A stretch of DNA of 64,000 nt from Dyella japonica A8 (GCF_000725385.1 NZ_CP008884.1:1116001-1180000), one strand, 5' to 3'. Numbered from the stretch's first letter, positions 1 through 9,236 are shown. The notes: generated from the sequence alone by a model not told the origin. A program made the numbers and translations.

Positions 1-87
1 GGCCCGTGCGTGGCCCGGGACCAGCAGCGCAAGCAACGGCAAAGCACCGGCCAGCCCTTTGGCCCACCGGCTATCGAGCAACGGCAT
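1..87 (-). CDS. Start of an exported protein, cut by the window edge
   Basis: Only the first 29 codons are present and the gene leaves the window at base 1. The ATG at 87 follows a clear ribosome binding site (GGGAGAAGG, four bases upstream). The peptide looks like a Sec signal: a short basic stretch around residues 7-10 (SRWAK), a Leu/Ala-rich core, and an ALLVPGHARA end that could hold a signal peptidase site. It is divergent from the lacI-type gene at 324, so the two may share the 88-323 promoter region. Function cannot be told from the signal alone. Confidence 0.6.
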   Translation of the reverse strand, partial: MPLLDSRWAKGLAGALPLLALLVPGHARA

Positions 88-323
88 GTTTCCTTCTCCC
101 CTGTTGTCCGAACGTGCGCGGCAGTGTGCAAGGCACCGTCGCACCTCTCCGTGATGGCGTCGAACCCCTCTTCCTGCGGCGGAGCATATCCCGTTTCCCC
201 GGGTGGCGGCCTCCCACCTGACGGGGGATGCGGCAACGTCAGCGCGGCGCCAGCTCCGGGTTCTTGTAAACCGCCTTCGGCAAAAGGCATATTGATCCGG
301 CAGCAGTTCGCGTTGGAGAAGTC

Positions 324-1337
324 ATGCGGGTCCGCCTCGAAGATGTAGCACGTGCGACGGGCGTCTCGCCCAAGACGGTGTCCCGCGTCCTCAACGAAGA
401 ATCCTCGGTCAAGGAATCCACCCGCCAGAAGGTGCTGGCGGCGATGGAGTCGATGAACTATCGCCCCAGCCCCGCCGCACGCGGGCTGGCGGGCAGCCGG
501 TCGTTCCTGGTCGCGATGCTTTACGACAACAACGACAACCCGGCGTCGACCTATCTGGCCGAAGTGCAGGATGGCGTGCTCGACGCCTGCGATGCGCATC
601 GCTACAGCATGATGGCCTGTCCGCTGCGCATGCGCGGCAAGGACTTCATCCGTCGCGTCGATGCATTGGTGTACGACCACCACATCGACGGTGTGATCAT
701 GACGCCACCGCTCACCGACTACGCGCCGCTGCTGCAGCGATTGAAGGAACACGGCGTGCCGCACGCCAGCCTGTCGCCGTTGCAGCACGAAGGCACCATC
801 GGCGTGTGCATGGACGAGCAGCTGGCGGCCAAGGCCCTGGTGACGCATCTGGTGGAACTGGGGCACCGGCGCATCGCGCACATCGTCGGCATCGCCAACC
901 ACGGCGCCAGCCGCTGGCGACTGGCGGGCTACAAGGACGCGCTGGCTGCGGCTGGCCTGCCGTTCGATCCGCAGTACGTGGTGCAGGGCGAGTTCACCTT
1001 CGGCTCGGGCGTGCTCGCGGCGCGCGAGCTGTTCGCCCTGCCGGAGCTGCCCACCGCCATCTTCGCCGCCAATGACGACATGGCCGCGGGTGTGATGTGG
1101 GCGGCGAACGAGCGCGGCCTGAAGGTGCCGCGCGACCTGTCCGTCTGCGGCTTCGATGACACGCCGCTGGCCACGCAGCTATGGCCGCCACTCACCACCG
1201 TGCGCCAGCCCAGCCGCGAGATGGGCAAGCTTGCCGCGCTGCAGCTGATGGAACTGCTGCGTGGGCGCGGTACCGGCCTGCTGGTGCAGGTGCCGTACGC
1301 GCTGCAGCTGCGCGAATCCACCTCGCGGGTTCCCTGA
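324..1337 (+). CDS. LacI-family transcriptional regulator
   Basis: A 337-residue sugar-responsive repressor of the LacI/GalR family. Residues 3-50 form the helix-turn-helix and hinge (LEDVARATGVSPKTVSRVL, then YRPSPAARGLA). The rest matches the periplasmic-binding-protein-like sensor domain, with the family features GVIMTPPL, HRRIAHIVG, AIFAANDDMAAG and SVCGFDDTPLA. It lies just upstream of a GH3 glucosidase and a TonB receptor whose promoters carry identical 14-16 bp palindromes, so it is very likely their repressor and responds to a sugar released by the GH3 enzyme. That assignment is inference. No copy of the palindrome was found in its own upstream region, so it may not regulate itself through this site. 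Confidence 0.93.
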   Translation: MRVRLEDVARATGVSPKTVSRVLNEESSVKESTRQKVLAAMESMNYRPSPAARGLAGSRSFLVAMLYDNNDNPASTYLAEVQDGVLDACDAHRYSMMACPLRMRGKDFIRRVDALVYDHHIDGVIMTPPLTDYAPLLQRLKEHGVPHASLSPLQHEGTIGVCMDEQLAAKALVTHLVELGHRRIAHIVGIANHGASRWRLAGYKDALAAAGLPFDPQYVVQGEFTFGSGVLAARELFALPELPTAIFAANDDMAAGVMWAANERGLKVPRDLSVCGFDDTPLATQLWPPLTTVRQPSREMGKLAALQLMELLRGRGTGLLVQVPYALQLRESTSRVP

Positions 1338-1471
1338 GCCCGCCACCGGCCAGGCATCCCGTCCCACCCTGGTCGAAGGCTGTCGTCCTGGCTTAACACT
1401 CTGATTAAAAAGAAATAAACGGGCTGTCGCGTGAACTTCCGGTCCGTTCTGCGGCCTGTTGCATCGCAAAT

Positions 1472-1485
1472 TGACAGCGCTGTCA
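1472..1485. promoter_or_regulatory. LacI-type operator before the GH3 gene
   Basis: A perfect 14 bp palindrome, TGACAGCGCTGTCA, with the central CG typical of LacI-family operators. The same core occurs twice more upstream of the TonB receptor at 4440. It sits about 55-80 bases before the likely GH3 start, a position suited to blocking transcription. The regulator encoded at 324-1337 is the obvious candidate to bind it. Confidence 0.85.
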
Positions 1486-1506
1486 TTTCTGTCAGTCTCG
1501 GCGGCG

Positions 1507-1529
1507 GCCGGCTCCAAGGGGGAGCCGGC
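1507..1529. promoter_or_regulatory. Hairpin in the GH3 leader
   Basis: A 9 bp perfect inverted repeat (GCCGGCTCC ... GGAGCCGGC) with a 5-base loop lies between the operator and the GH3 start. It is not followed by a T run, so it is not a standard terminator. It may stabilise the leader or affect translation. Together with the operator it argues against the upstream in-frame ATG at 1459 being the real start. Confidence 0.5.
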
Positions 1530-1539
1530 TCCCTGCCTG

Positions 1540-4074
1540 ATGGAGAGAGCCGTGCTGGCTTCCGCTCGTCGTTTGCGTTGTGTCCGGACCGTTCTTGCCG
1601 CTGCGCTGGCCTGTGCCTGCGCGGGTGCCGTCTGCGCTGGCGATGCGTCGCCCGTGCATGCGGACGCATGGCCGCGCGCCACCTGGCCGTTCCCGAAAGA
1701 CGCCGCGCTGGAGCGGCGCGTTTCCGACCTGATGGCAAAGATGACGGTGGAGGAAAAGGTCGGCCAGCTGATCCAGGCGGACATCCTCAGCGTCACGCCG
1801 GACGACGTGCGCAGATACCATCTCGGCGCCATTCTCGCAGGCGGCAACTCCAAACCGCGTGGCACGGTCACGGCGACCGTCGACGAATGGAAGGCGGCAT
1901 CCGAATCGTTCTACCGCGCGAGCATGACGGCGACGGGCGACCATCCGCCGATTCCACTGCTGTTCGGTATCGACGCCGTGCACGGCCACAACAACGTGGT
2001 GGGCGCGACGTTGTTTCCGCAGAACTCGGCGCTGGGGAACGCGCATGACCCGGCGCTGATCCGCGAGATCGGCGAGGCGACCGCGGCGGAAGTGCGCGCC
2101 ACCGGCATCAACTGGACCTTCGCGCCCACGCTGGCGGTGCCGCAGGACGAGCGCTGGGGCCGTGCCTACGAAGGCTATTCGCAGGACCCGAACATCGTCG
2201 CGCAGTACGCCACCGCGATGGTGGAGGGACTGCAGGGCAAGGTGGGCACGCCGCAGTTCCTCGATGGTTCGCATGTGCTCGCCTCGGCCAAGCATTTCCT
2301 CGCCGACGGAGGCACGACCAACGGCAAGGACCAGGGCGATGCGCAGATCAGCGAGGCCACGCTGCGCGATATACATGCGGCGGGCTACCCGCCGGCCATC
2401 GATGCGGGCGTGCAGGTGATCATGGCCTCCTTCTCCAGCTGGAACGGCCGCAAGATGTCGGCCGACAAGGCGCTGATCACCGATGTGCTCAAGCAGCGCA
2501 TGGATTTCCAGGGACTGGTGGTGGGCGACTGGAATGCGCACGGGCAGGTGCCCGGCTGCACCAACGACGATTGCCCGGCCTCCTATAACGCCGGACTCGA
2601 CATGCTGATGGCGCCCGACAGCTGGCGCGGCCTGTACGAACACACGCTGGCCGAGGTGAAGTCCGGCGCGATCCCGATGGCGCGCGTCGATGACGCCGTG
2701 GCGCGCATCCTGCGCGTGAAGTTCCGCGCGGGCCTGTTCGAAGCTGGCGCACCGTCGACGCAGCCACTCGTGCAGAAGGCGGGCGAGGTCGTGGGTAGCC
2801 CGGCGCATCGGGCCATCGCGCGGCGGGCCGTGCGCGAGTCGCTGGTGCTGCTCAAGAACAACGGCGGACTGCTGCCGCTCGATCCACGCAAGCGCATCCT
2901 CATTGCTGGCGAGGGCGCGGACAATATCTCGCGCCAGAGTGGTGGCTGGACGCTCAACTGGCAGGGCACGGGCCTGAAGAACGCCGATTTTCCGGGCGCG
3001 CAATCCATCGGCGCTGGCATGGTGGAGCAGGTGAAGCTGGCGGGCGGTTCGGCCGAGATCGAAACGGACGGCCATTTCACCGCGAAGCCCGACGTCGCCG
3101 TGGTGGTATTCGGTGAAGATCCGTATGCGGAGTTCCAGGGCGACCTTCCCAACCTGCTGTACCGGCCGGGCGACGATCACGATCTGGAACTGTTGCGCAC
3201 GCTGCGCGCACAGGGCATTCCCGTGGTCGCCGTGTTCCTCAGCGGCCGGCCGCTCTGGGTGAATCGCGAGATCAATGCCTCGGATGCCTTCGTCGCCGCT
3301 TGGCTGCCGGGCAGCGAAGGCGGCGGCGTGGCGGACGTGTTGCTGCGTCGACGTGACGGCAGCATTGCCCACGGCTTTCACGGCAAGCTCGCCTATGGCT
3401 GGCCCTCGACGGCGGTGGTGGGGCAGGGTGCGCCGCAGTTTGCGCTGGGCTACGGCCTCACCTACGCCAGCCACGCCTCGTTGCCGGCACTGTCGGAAGT
3501 GTCCGGCATCACCGGCGAGCAGATTCCGGTTGGCCACTATCTTGAACGCGGCAAGGCCGTGCATGGCTACACATTCACGCTGGTCGACGCGAAAGGCGCA
3601 TCGGTGAGCGGCGATGTGGCACCGGCAAGCGCGCCGGACGGCAGCCTGCACATGGTCGCGCTCGATTACAAGGCGCAGGAGGATGCGCGTCGATTCACCT
3701 GGCAAGCGGGCACGGCGCGGCTCTCGATCCGCGCGCGTGCACCGCTCGATCTGGATCGCGAAACCAATGGCGACGTATTGCTGGCGGTGACGCTGCGTGT
3801 CGACGCACTGCCGACCAGGGGTGCGTGGGTCGGCATGGGGTGCGGCACGGGCTGCGAAGGCCGCGTGGCCATCGGCGCCACCTTGTCCACGCTCACGCCG
3901 GGCCGATGGATGCGTGTGGGCGTGCCGCTCAAATGCCTGCGCGCCGCCGGAGCCGACATGCATCACATTGACCAGCCGTTCGCATGGGGCGCGGGCAAGG
4001 GCACCGATATGTCGCTGTCCCGCGTTTCGCTGGGCACCGATGTGGACATGGTGGTCGATTGCGTCAAGCGGTAA
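1540..4074 (+). CDS. Exported glycoside hydrolase family 3 beta-glucosidase (ExoP-like)
   Basis: An exo-acting beta-glucosidase that removes glucose from the non-reducing ends of beta-glucans or cello-oligosaccharides, expected in the periplasm. After a signal peptide (hydrophobic run TVLAAALACACAGAVCAG) come the GH3 TIM-barrel (motifs KMTVEEKVGQLIQ, HGHNNVVGATLFP, GLVVGDWNAHG) and the GH3 C-terminal domain (ESLVLLKNNGGLLPL). The Asp of GDW, residue 330 from this start, is the expected nucleophile. About 190 further residues resemble the extra C-terminal domain of ExoP-type enzymes. The start is uncertain: ATG 1540 is given here, but GTG 1552 has a better-spaced GGAGAG, and ATG 1459 would place the operator inside the gene. 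LacI control and the downstream TBDR suggest a glycan utilisation locus. Confidence 0.92.
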   Translation: MERAVLASARRLRCVRTVLAAALACACAGAVCAGDASPVHADAWPRATWPFPKDAALERRVSDLMAKMTVEEKVGQLIQADILSVTPDDVRRYHLGAILAGGNSKPRGTVTATVDEWKAASESFYRASMTATGDHPPIPLLFGIDAVHGHNNVVGATLFPQNSALGNAHDPALIREIGEATAAEVRATGINWTFAPTLAVPQDERWGRAYEGYSQDPNIVAQYATAMVEGLQGKVGTPQFLDGSHVLASAKHFLADGGTTNGKDQGDAQISEATLRDIHAAGYPPAIDAGVQVIMASFSSWNGRKMSADKALITDVLKQRMDFQGLVVGDWNAHGQVPGCTNDDCPASYNAGLDMLMAPDSWRGLYEHTLAEVKSGAIPMARVDDAVARILRVKFRAGLFEAGAPSTQPLVQKAGEVVGSPAHRAIARRAVRESLVLLKNNGGLLPLDPRKRILIAGEGADNISRQSGGWTLNWQGTGLKNADFPGAQSIGAGMVEQVKLAGGSAEIETDGHFTAKPDVAVVVFGEDPYAEFQGDLPNLLYRPGDDHDLELLRTLRAQGIPVVAVFLSGRPLWVNREINASDAFVAAWLPGSEGGGVADVLLRRRDGSIAHGFHGKLAYGWPSTAVVGQGAPQFALGYGLTYASHASLPALSEVSGITGEQIPVGHYLERGKAVHGYTFTLVDAKGASVSGDVAPASAPDGSLHMVALDYKAQEDARRFTWQAGTARLSIRARAPLDLDRETNGDVLLAVTLRVDALPTRGAWVGMGCGTGCEGRVAIGATLSTLTPGRWMRVGVPLKCLRAAGADMHHIDQPFAWGAGKGTDMSLSRVSLGTDVDMVVDCVKR

Positions 4075-4324
4075 AGGGGCAATGCGGGCTGGGCAGGGGA
4101 GGTTTTGCTGGTCAGTCCGGATAACCCGTCAGGTAGTTCGCAGGCATGGATGCGTCAGCGATGACGGACAACGGACGGCTGGATGGCTATTTGCATCCGC
4201 ATCAAAAAGCGGGACGTTGCACGTGTAACTATCCATCCACGCCAGGTGCAGTAACGGTTTCGCGGGTTCAGGCGGCTTGCTGCCACGCGTCAAGCTTCTG
4301 CCCGGAAACCGGTCTATGATCGCC

Positions 4325-4364
4325 ATGACAGCGCTGTCATCTAAACAAATGACAGCGCTGTCAT
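4325..4364. promoter_or_regulatory. Paired LacI-type operators before the TonB receptor
   Basis: Two identical perfect 16 bp palindromes, ATGACAGCGCTGTCAT, at 4325-4340 and 4349-4364, with centres 24 bp apart. They share their 14 bp core with the site before the GH3 gene. They end 75 bases upstream of the receptor start. Two sites on roughly the same face of the helix suggest tight or cooperative repression. The rest of the 4075-4439 gap shows no other feature. Confidence 0.87.
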
Positions 4365-4439
4365 TGGGGGTGTCACTGGAGCCAGTCGCCGTCGAGGGCG
4401 GTGACCAACAACAATCCAAATGAATCGAGGGGAAGTCAC

Positions 4440-6917
4440 ATGAAGTTGCGCTACTCGGCGTTGTACATCGCGATGTCCCTGGTGCTCGCGCCAGGCGTCG
4501 TGCTGGCAGCGGATCAGGACGCGGCACCGCAGGGCGCGTCTTCGCAGAACACACCTTCGCAGGGCGGACCTTCGCAGGGCGGACCTTCGCAGGGCGTCGC
4601 GTCGCCAGCCGACAAGAAGGTGAAGCAGCTCGATGCCATTTCAGTGAGCGCGACCAAACGCGAGACGCCGCTCCAGAAAACCCCGGTGGCCGTGAGCGCC
4701 ATCACGCCCGACACGCTCGACAAGGAGCGTGTCATGACCGTGCAGGACCTGACCAAGCTCGTGCCGGGCCTGCAGGGCACCAGCGAAGGCGACCACGGCG
4801 TGGTCACGCTGACCTTGCGCGGCATCGGCAACGACAGTGCGAAAACCGAATACGCCGATCCGGAAGTGGCCACCTTTGTCGACGGCGTCTATGCGCCGCG
4901 CGCCGAAGCCGCCTCGGGCCTGCTGCTGGACATGGACGGCGTGGAAGTGCTGCGCGGCCCGCAGGGCACGCTGTGGGGACGCAACTCCACCGCTGGCGCC
5001 ATCAGCTTTCAGACGGCCAAACCTGAGATCGGCGCGGGCTTCTACGGCAATGCGCAGGTGGAGGCGGGCAACTACAACCAGATCGGCGCGCGCGCGGCGT
5101 TCAACCTGCCGATCAGCGACACGTTCGCCATGCGCGTGGCGGTGGTGCACGAGCAGCACGACGGCTATGTCGACTACCAGAATCCGTCGAGCGAACTGCC
5201 GAGCGTGGCGCAACAGCAGCAGGCCTATCTCGCTTCCGGCGGCAGCCTGGCCAACTTCAAGGCGATCGACCCCAGCCAGTACGTGCAGGGCGGCCAGAAG
5301 TACAACTCGCAGGACCAGTCCGCCGCGCGCGTGAGCGCATTGTGGCAGCCCAGCGATTCGTTCAAGTGGAACCTGTCGTACGAATACTTCGTCGATCGCG
5401 GCACGCCCGACCTGAGCCTGATGCAGACGCCGCGCCAGGGACAGGATTTCTGGTCCGCGCTGATCGACACCGCGCCGTACCTGGACCGCACCTCCAAGAC
5501 GCTGCGTAGCCGCATGGACTGGAACATCAACGACGGCATGCAGCTGAGCTACATCGCCGGCTACAACCGCTATTCGGGCAAGAGCGATTTCGACCAGGAC
5601 GTGGGCGTGGCCGTGCCCACCAGCTTCACCACGGGCGGCGTGTACCAGGACGACCGCACCAACTACTCCAACTACGAAAGCTGGAGCCAGGAAGTGGACC
5701 TCAAGTCCACCGGCCCGCAGACCGTGGACTGGATCGTCGGCGCGTACTACGGGTACGAAGACAACAACATCCGTTTCGACATTCCCATCATGAACGGCAC
5801 CCGCTACGGTTCGGTGAACTGGCAGGGCTCCTTCATCCAGCCGAAGGAAACGGTGGAGTCCTATGCCTTGTTCGGCCAGGCGACCTGGCATATCACCGAC
5901 CACTGGCGCCTCACCGGTGGCGCGCGCTGGTCGCATGACGACAAGGAAAACAAGGGCGGCATCAACTGGGGCTGGGATTACAACCCGGCGGTGCCGCAGG
6001 TGCCGATCTCGCCGGGCGTGACTCCGGACCCGTCGAACGGCTTCAGCATTTCCCAGCGCAACAGCGCCAAGTACAGCAAGAGCAAGCCGACCTGGCTGCT
6101 GCGCCTGGATACCGACGTGGGCGCCAACGGGCTGCTCTACGCCAGCGTGTCCACCGGCTACAAGTCCGGCGGCACGCAGGACGCGGGCACGCTGTACAAG
6201 CCCGAGACGCTGACCAACTATGAAATCGGCAGCAAGTTCACCTTCCTCGATGGCCACATGACCTGGAACTCGGCCATCTACTACGAGGACTTCAAGAACT
6301 TCCAGCTCTCCGCGCCCATCGTCTATCCGGATGGCAACCACGGCCTGGGTTTCTCCAACGTGGGCGGCAGCACCAAGGTGCTCGGCATCGAATCGGAGCT
6401 GGCGTACCAGCAGAAGGACGACCGCTTCAACCTGATCTTTTCGGCCATCCCGAAGAAGGAACTCGGCACGCTGATCTATGCCGGCTCCAACGACTACCAG
6501 GGCCTGCCCGCGTGTCCGCCCGCGTCAAACCTCGCCAATTGCATGAACGTCACCGGCAACGACCTGCCGCATGCACCGAACGTCTCGCTCACGGGCATCT
6601 ACGAGCATGATTTCCACCTTTCCAATGGTGGACGCCTTACGCCGCGCATCAGCGCGCAGTACCAGAGCACGCAGTGGCTGAGCTACTTCAACCTCGGCTC
6701 GGGCGACCAGCAGAAGGCGTATACGCGCGGCGACCTTTCGCTGCGCTACACCGAGCCGGGCGACAAGTGGTGGGTCAACGCGTATGTGCAGAACGTGTCG
6801 GACGACAAGATCCGCACCAGCGCGGGGCGCTTCCTGATGTCCGACGGCTCGCTGCAGTACGTGTCGCAGTACCTCGCGCCGCGTACCTACGGCGTGCAGC
6901 TCGGCGTCTGGTTCTGA
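4440..6917 (+). CDS. TonB-dependent outer-membrane receptor of the glycan locus
   Basis: An 825-residue energised outer-membrane transporter. The ATG at 4440 follows GAGGGGAAG and opens a signal peptide ending near VVLAAD. A low-complexity stretch with repeated QGGPS units separates the mature N-terminus from the plug (ISVSATKRETPLQKTPVAVS, then VEVLRGPQGTLWGRNSTAGA). The beta-barrel follows and ends in a C-terminal aromatic residue (GVQLGVWF), as expected for Bam-dependent barrels. The paired LacI-type operators and neighbouring GH3 enzyme indicate import of an oligosaccharide or glycoside rather than iron; substrate is inferred. No SusD partner is present, as is usual in proteobacterial TBDR loci. 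Confidence 0.93.
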   Translation: MKLRYSALYIAMSLVLAPGVVLAADQDAAPQGASSQNTPSQGGPSQGGPSQGVASPADKKVKQLDAISVSATKRETPLQKTPVAVSAITPDTLDKERVMTVQDLTKLVPGLQGTSEGDHGVVTLTLRGIGNDSAKTEYADPEVATFVDGVYAPRAEAASGLLLDMDGVEVLRGPQGTLWGRNSTAGAISFQTAKPEIGAGFYGNAQVEAGNYNQIGARAAFNLPISDTFAMRVAVVHEQHDGYVDYQNPSSELPSVAQQQQAYLASGGSLANFKAIDPSQYVQGGQKYNSQDQSAARVSALWQPSDSFKWNLSYEYFVDRGTPDLSLMQTPRQGQDFWSALIDTAPYLDRTSKTLRSRMDWNINDGMQLSYIAGYNRYSGKSDFDQDVGVAVPTSFTTGGVYQDDRTNYSNYESWSQEVDLKSTGPQTVDWIVGAYYGYEDNNIRFDIPIMNGTRYGSVNWQGSFIQPKETVESYALFGQATWHITDHWRLTGGARWSHDDKENKGGINWGWDYNPAVPQVPISPGVTPDPSNGFSISQRNSAKYSKSKPTWLLRLDTDVGANGLLYASVSTGYKSGGTQDAGTLYKPETLTNYEIGSKFTFLDGHMTWNSAIYYEDFKNFQLSAPIVYPDGNHGLGFSNVGGSTKVLGIESELAYQQKDDRFNLIFSAIPKKELGTLIYAGSNDYQGLPACPPASNLANCMNVTGNDLPHAPNVSLTGIYEHDFHLSNGGRLTPRISAQYQSTQWLSYFNLGSGDQQKAYTRGDLSLRYTEPGDKWWVNAYVQNVSDDKIRTSAGRFLMSDGSLQYVSQYLAPRTYGVQLGVWF

Positions 6918-7023
6918 CGGGATGCAGGGCGGCGCCCCATGATGTATGCGCCGCCTGATGTTTGCCGTTCTGCCGGCGACGCTCGGGGAGCGTCGCCCAT
7001 CTTCCCCTTGAATGGCGTTATTT

Positions 7024-7057
7024 GCCGGGTCCGCGTGGGGCGGCCCGGCCGTTTTTT
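7024..7057 (+). terminator. Rho-independent terminator after the TonB receptor
   Basis: GCCGGG (7024-7029) pairs with CCCGGC (7044-7049), extended by inner G/C pairs, and is followed by six T residues at 7052-7057. It lies about 105 bases beyond the receptor stop. Confidence 0.75.
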
Positions 7058-7113
7058 CATTGTCGCACCTGTTCCCGCGTGTGCCTCCCATTGCCTCGGC
7101 ACCCATCCATTTC

Positions 7114-7218
7114 CCTCACCGTCATCCCTGCGAAAGCAGGGATCCAGCGTCTTTCGCTCTTGCCTAACACCTAGAGAAAAGGCACTGGATCCCTGCTTTC
7201 GCAGGGATGACGGTGAGG
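7114..7218. repeat. REP-like inverted repeat, 34 bp arms (family 2)
   Basis: Arms 7114-7147 and 7185-7218 are perfect inverted copies carrying the dispersed motif CGTCATCCCTGC ... GGGATCCAG. Each arm also contains a small internal palindrome (CCCTGCGAAAGCAGGG). Related repeats are at 24544, 31267, 38761, 46178 and 47043. It lies between the receptor terminator and the halogenase gene, which may therefore have its own promoter. Confidence 0.88.
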
Positions 7219-7284
7219 CACAAAGTGCACATGGGGCAAGCACTAAGCACCACGCGCGTCACAACCTGCCAGCCCGGAGATCTC

Positions 7285-8865
7285 ATGGCTCGTCTGAAGA
7301 AAGTACTGATCGTCGGTGGCGGCACCGCTGGCTGGCTCGCCGCGTGCTACCTCGCCAAGGCGGTGAATGCGGTGGACCCGCAGGCCGTGCAGGTGCATCT
7401 GGTGGAGTCGCCGGACATCGGCCTGCTCGGCGTGGGCGAGGCCACGTTTCCCTCCATTCGGGGCACGCTCTCGGCGATCGGCCTGGACGAGCGCCGTTTC
7501 CTGGTGGGCGCCACGGCCACGTACAAGCAGGGCATCCACTATCGCCACTGGGTGCGTCCACCGGGAGCGCCGGGTGCGGATCACTTCTTCCACCCGTTCA
7601 ATGCACCCAGCCAGCGGCCCGGCGGCCCGGAGCTGTTGCCGTACTGGTTGCTTGGCGCGGCGCCGCCCGGCATGCCCTTCGCCGATGCGGTGTCGATGCA
7701 GGCCACACTGGTCGATCATGCGCGTGGACCCAGGCGCTTCAAGGACCCGGACTATCAGGGGCCGATGAACCACGCCTTCCACTTCGATGCCGCCTGCTTC
7801 GCCCGCGTGCTGGCCGAGCATGGCCAGGAAACGCTGGGCGTGACGCGCCATGTAGCCACCGTGGAACGCACCGAGCTGGATGAGCATGGCGCCATCGCGC
7901 GCGTGGTGACGAAGGAGCTGGGCGAACTCACCGCCGATCTCTATGTCGACTGCACCGGCCTGCGCGGCCTGCTGATCGGCAACGTCATGCAATCGCCGTT
8001 CCGCAGTCGTGCGGACGTGTTGTTCGCCAACCGCGCCGTCGCCATGCAGGTGCCGTACGAGCGGCAAGATGCGCCGATTCCCTCGTACACGATCTCCACC
8101 GCGCAGGAAGCGGGGTGGATCTGGGATATCGGCCTGCAGCAGCGCCGCGGCGTCGGCTACGTGTATTCAGCGCGCCACACCTCCGACGAACGGGCGGAGG
8201 AGGTGTTCCGCCATTACCTCGGTCCGGTGGCCGAAGGCCTCAAGGCCATGCATATCAAGTTCGAAACCGGCTACCGCCCCGAGCACTGGCGCAAGAACTG
8301 CGTGGCGGTGGGGCTGGCAGGCGGATTCGTCGAGCCGCTGGAATCCACCGGCATCGCGCTGATCGAACTGGCGACCTACCTGCTTTCGCACCTGCTGCCC
8401 GGCGACACCGACGATATGGAGCGCGCGGCGCGGCACTACAACGCGATGATGGTCGCGCGCTACGACCGCATCATCGATTTCATCAAGATGCACTACTGCC
8501 TGAGCCACCGCCGCGACTCCCCGTTCTGGATCGACAACGCCGACCCCGCAAGCATTCCGCAGACGCTGCAGGACAAGCTGGCGCTGTGGAAGCATCGCCC
8601 GCCGCACCGGCTGGATTTTGTCAGCGACCTGGAAATGTTCCTGGTTTCCAGCTGGCAATACGTGCTGTACGGCATGGAGTTCCGCACCGACCTCAGTGCC
8701 ATGCGCAGTGCCTATCCGCGCGTGGACGAGGCGCGGCAGGAGTTCCACAACATCCAGCGCGCCGCGGCGCAGGCGCTACAGGACCTTCCCGATCACCGCA
8801 TGCTGGTGGAGCAGATGTGCAGGGATCACCATGAACGTGCGGGCACGAGCACGGCGGCGGCCTGA
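7285..8865 (+). CDS. Flavin-dependent tryptophan-halogenase family protein
   Basis: A 526-residue FAD protein of the Trp_halogenase family, which uses reduced FAD, oxygen and halide to halogenate aromatic substrates. The start at 7285 follows CGGAGA. Visible motifs: the FAD-binding GGGTAGWLAA at 11-20; Lys81 in TYKQGIHYRHW, aligning with the catalytic Lys of PrnA-type enzymes; GWIWDIG at 277-283, matching the WxWxIP signature except that Pro is Gly; and FVEPLESTGIALIE. Related halogenase-like proteins encoded beside TonB receptors in Xanthomonas have been shown to brominate indoles; the physiological role is unknown. Its position after the LacI/GH3/TBDR genes suggests a link to an imported aromatic glycoside, which is inference. 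Confidence 0.88.
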   Translation: MARLKKVLIVGGGTAGWLAACYLAKAVNAVDPQAVQVHLVESPDIGLLGVGEATFPSIRGTLSAIGLDERRFLVGATATYKQGIHYRHWVRPPGAPGADHFFHPFNAPSQRPGGPELLPYWLLGAAPPGMPFADAVSMQATLVDHARGPRRFKDPDYQGPMNHAFHFDAACFARVLAEHGQETLGVTRHVATVERTELDEHGAIARVVTKELGELTADLYVDCTGLRGLLIGNVMQSPFRSRADVLFANRAVAMQVPYERQDAPIPSYTISTAQEAGWIWDIGLQQRRGVGYVYSARHTSDERAEEVFRHYLGPVAEGLKAMHIKFETGYRPEHWRKNCVAVGLAGGFVEPLESTGIALIELATYLLSHLLPGDTDDMERAARHYNAMMVARYDRIIDFIKMHYCLSHRRDSPFWIDNADPASIPQTLQDKLALWKHRPPHRLDFVSDLEMFLVSSWQYVLYGMEFRTDLSAMRSAYPRVDEARQEFHNIQRAAAQALQDLPDHRMLVEQMCRDHHERAGTSTAAA

Positions 8866-8897
8866 GCAGAAATGCCGCCGCCGCGCCGCGTGACGTT

Positions 8898-9236
8898 TCA
8901 GGTCGACGGGCGCTTGAATACGGCCCGGTCGTCGAAAGCCATGCTCAACATGGCCCAGAGGCCGCCGAAGAAGATCGCGCCCACCAGCACCGATACGATG
9001 ACCGAGTCGTAGAAGATCCGGTGGGAGACCACCGCAAGCCAGACCGAGGGCACCAGCGCCGCCACGATGTATGGCCACGGCGGGCCGTAGCGCACGGCGG
9101 CATCGCATCCGCGGCAAGCCTTGATGCCCTTGCGCAGTTCGATGGCGCAATGGGGGCAGACGATATATTGGACAGACAAGGACGACACCGTGGACGGAAA
9201 GCGCCCACCGTAGGCCTTGCTAGCCATCCGCTCCAT
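8898..9236 (-). CDS. Small zinc-ribbon membrane protein
   Basis: A 112-residue protein with an N-terminal double-cysteine zinc ribbon (CPHC, then CRGC about 14 residues later) followed by two predicted membrane helices (PYIVAALVPSVWLAVV and IVSVLVGAIFFGGLWAML). Such proteins are common and mostly uncharacterised. The start is uncertain: ATG 9236 and ATG 9227 are both in frame and neither has a strong ribosome binding site. It converges on the halogenase gene with a 32-base gap. No specific function can be assigned. Confidence 0.6.
   Translation of the reverse strand: MERMASKAYGGRFPSTVSSLSVQYIVCPHCAIELRKGIKACRGCDAAVRYGPPWPYIVAALVPSVWLAVVSHRIFYDSVIVSVLVGAIFFGGLWAMLSMAFDDRAVFKRPST

Noticed and set aside
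1459..1539. Upstream ATG 1459 as the GH3 start
   Set aside because: It would put the operator palindrome and a hairpin inside the coding sequence and place an extra hydrophobic stretch before the real signal peptide.
1492..3966. An 824-codon minus-strand frame opposite the GH3 gene, and similar long frames opposite both TonB receptors, the RND pump and the ankyrin gene
   Set aside because: High-GC genes commonly leave long antisense frames. These have His/Arg/Ala-rich composition, no recognisable motif and no ribosome binding site.
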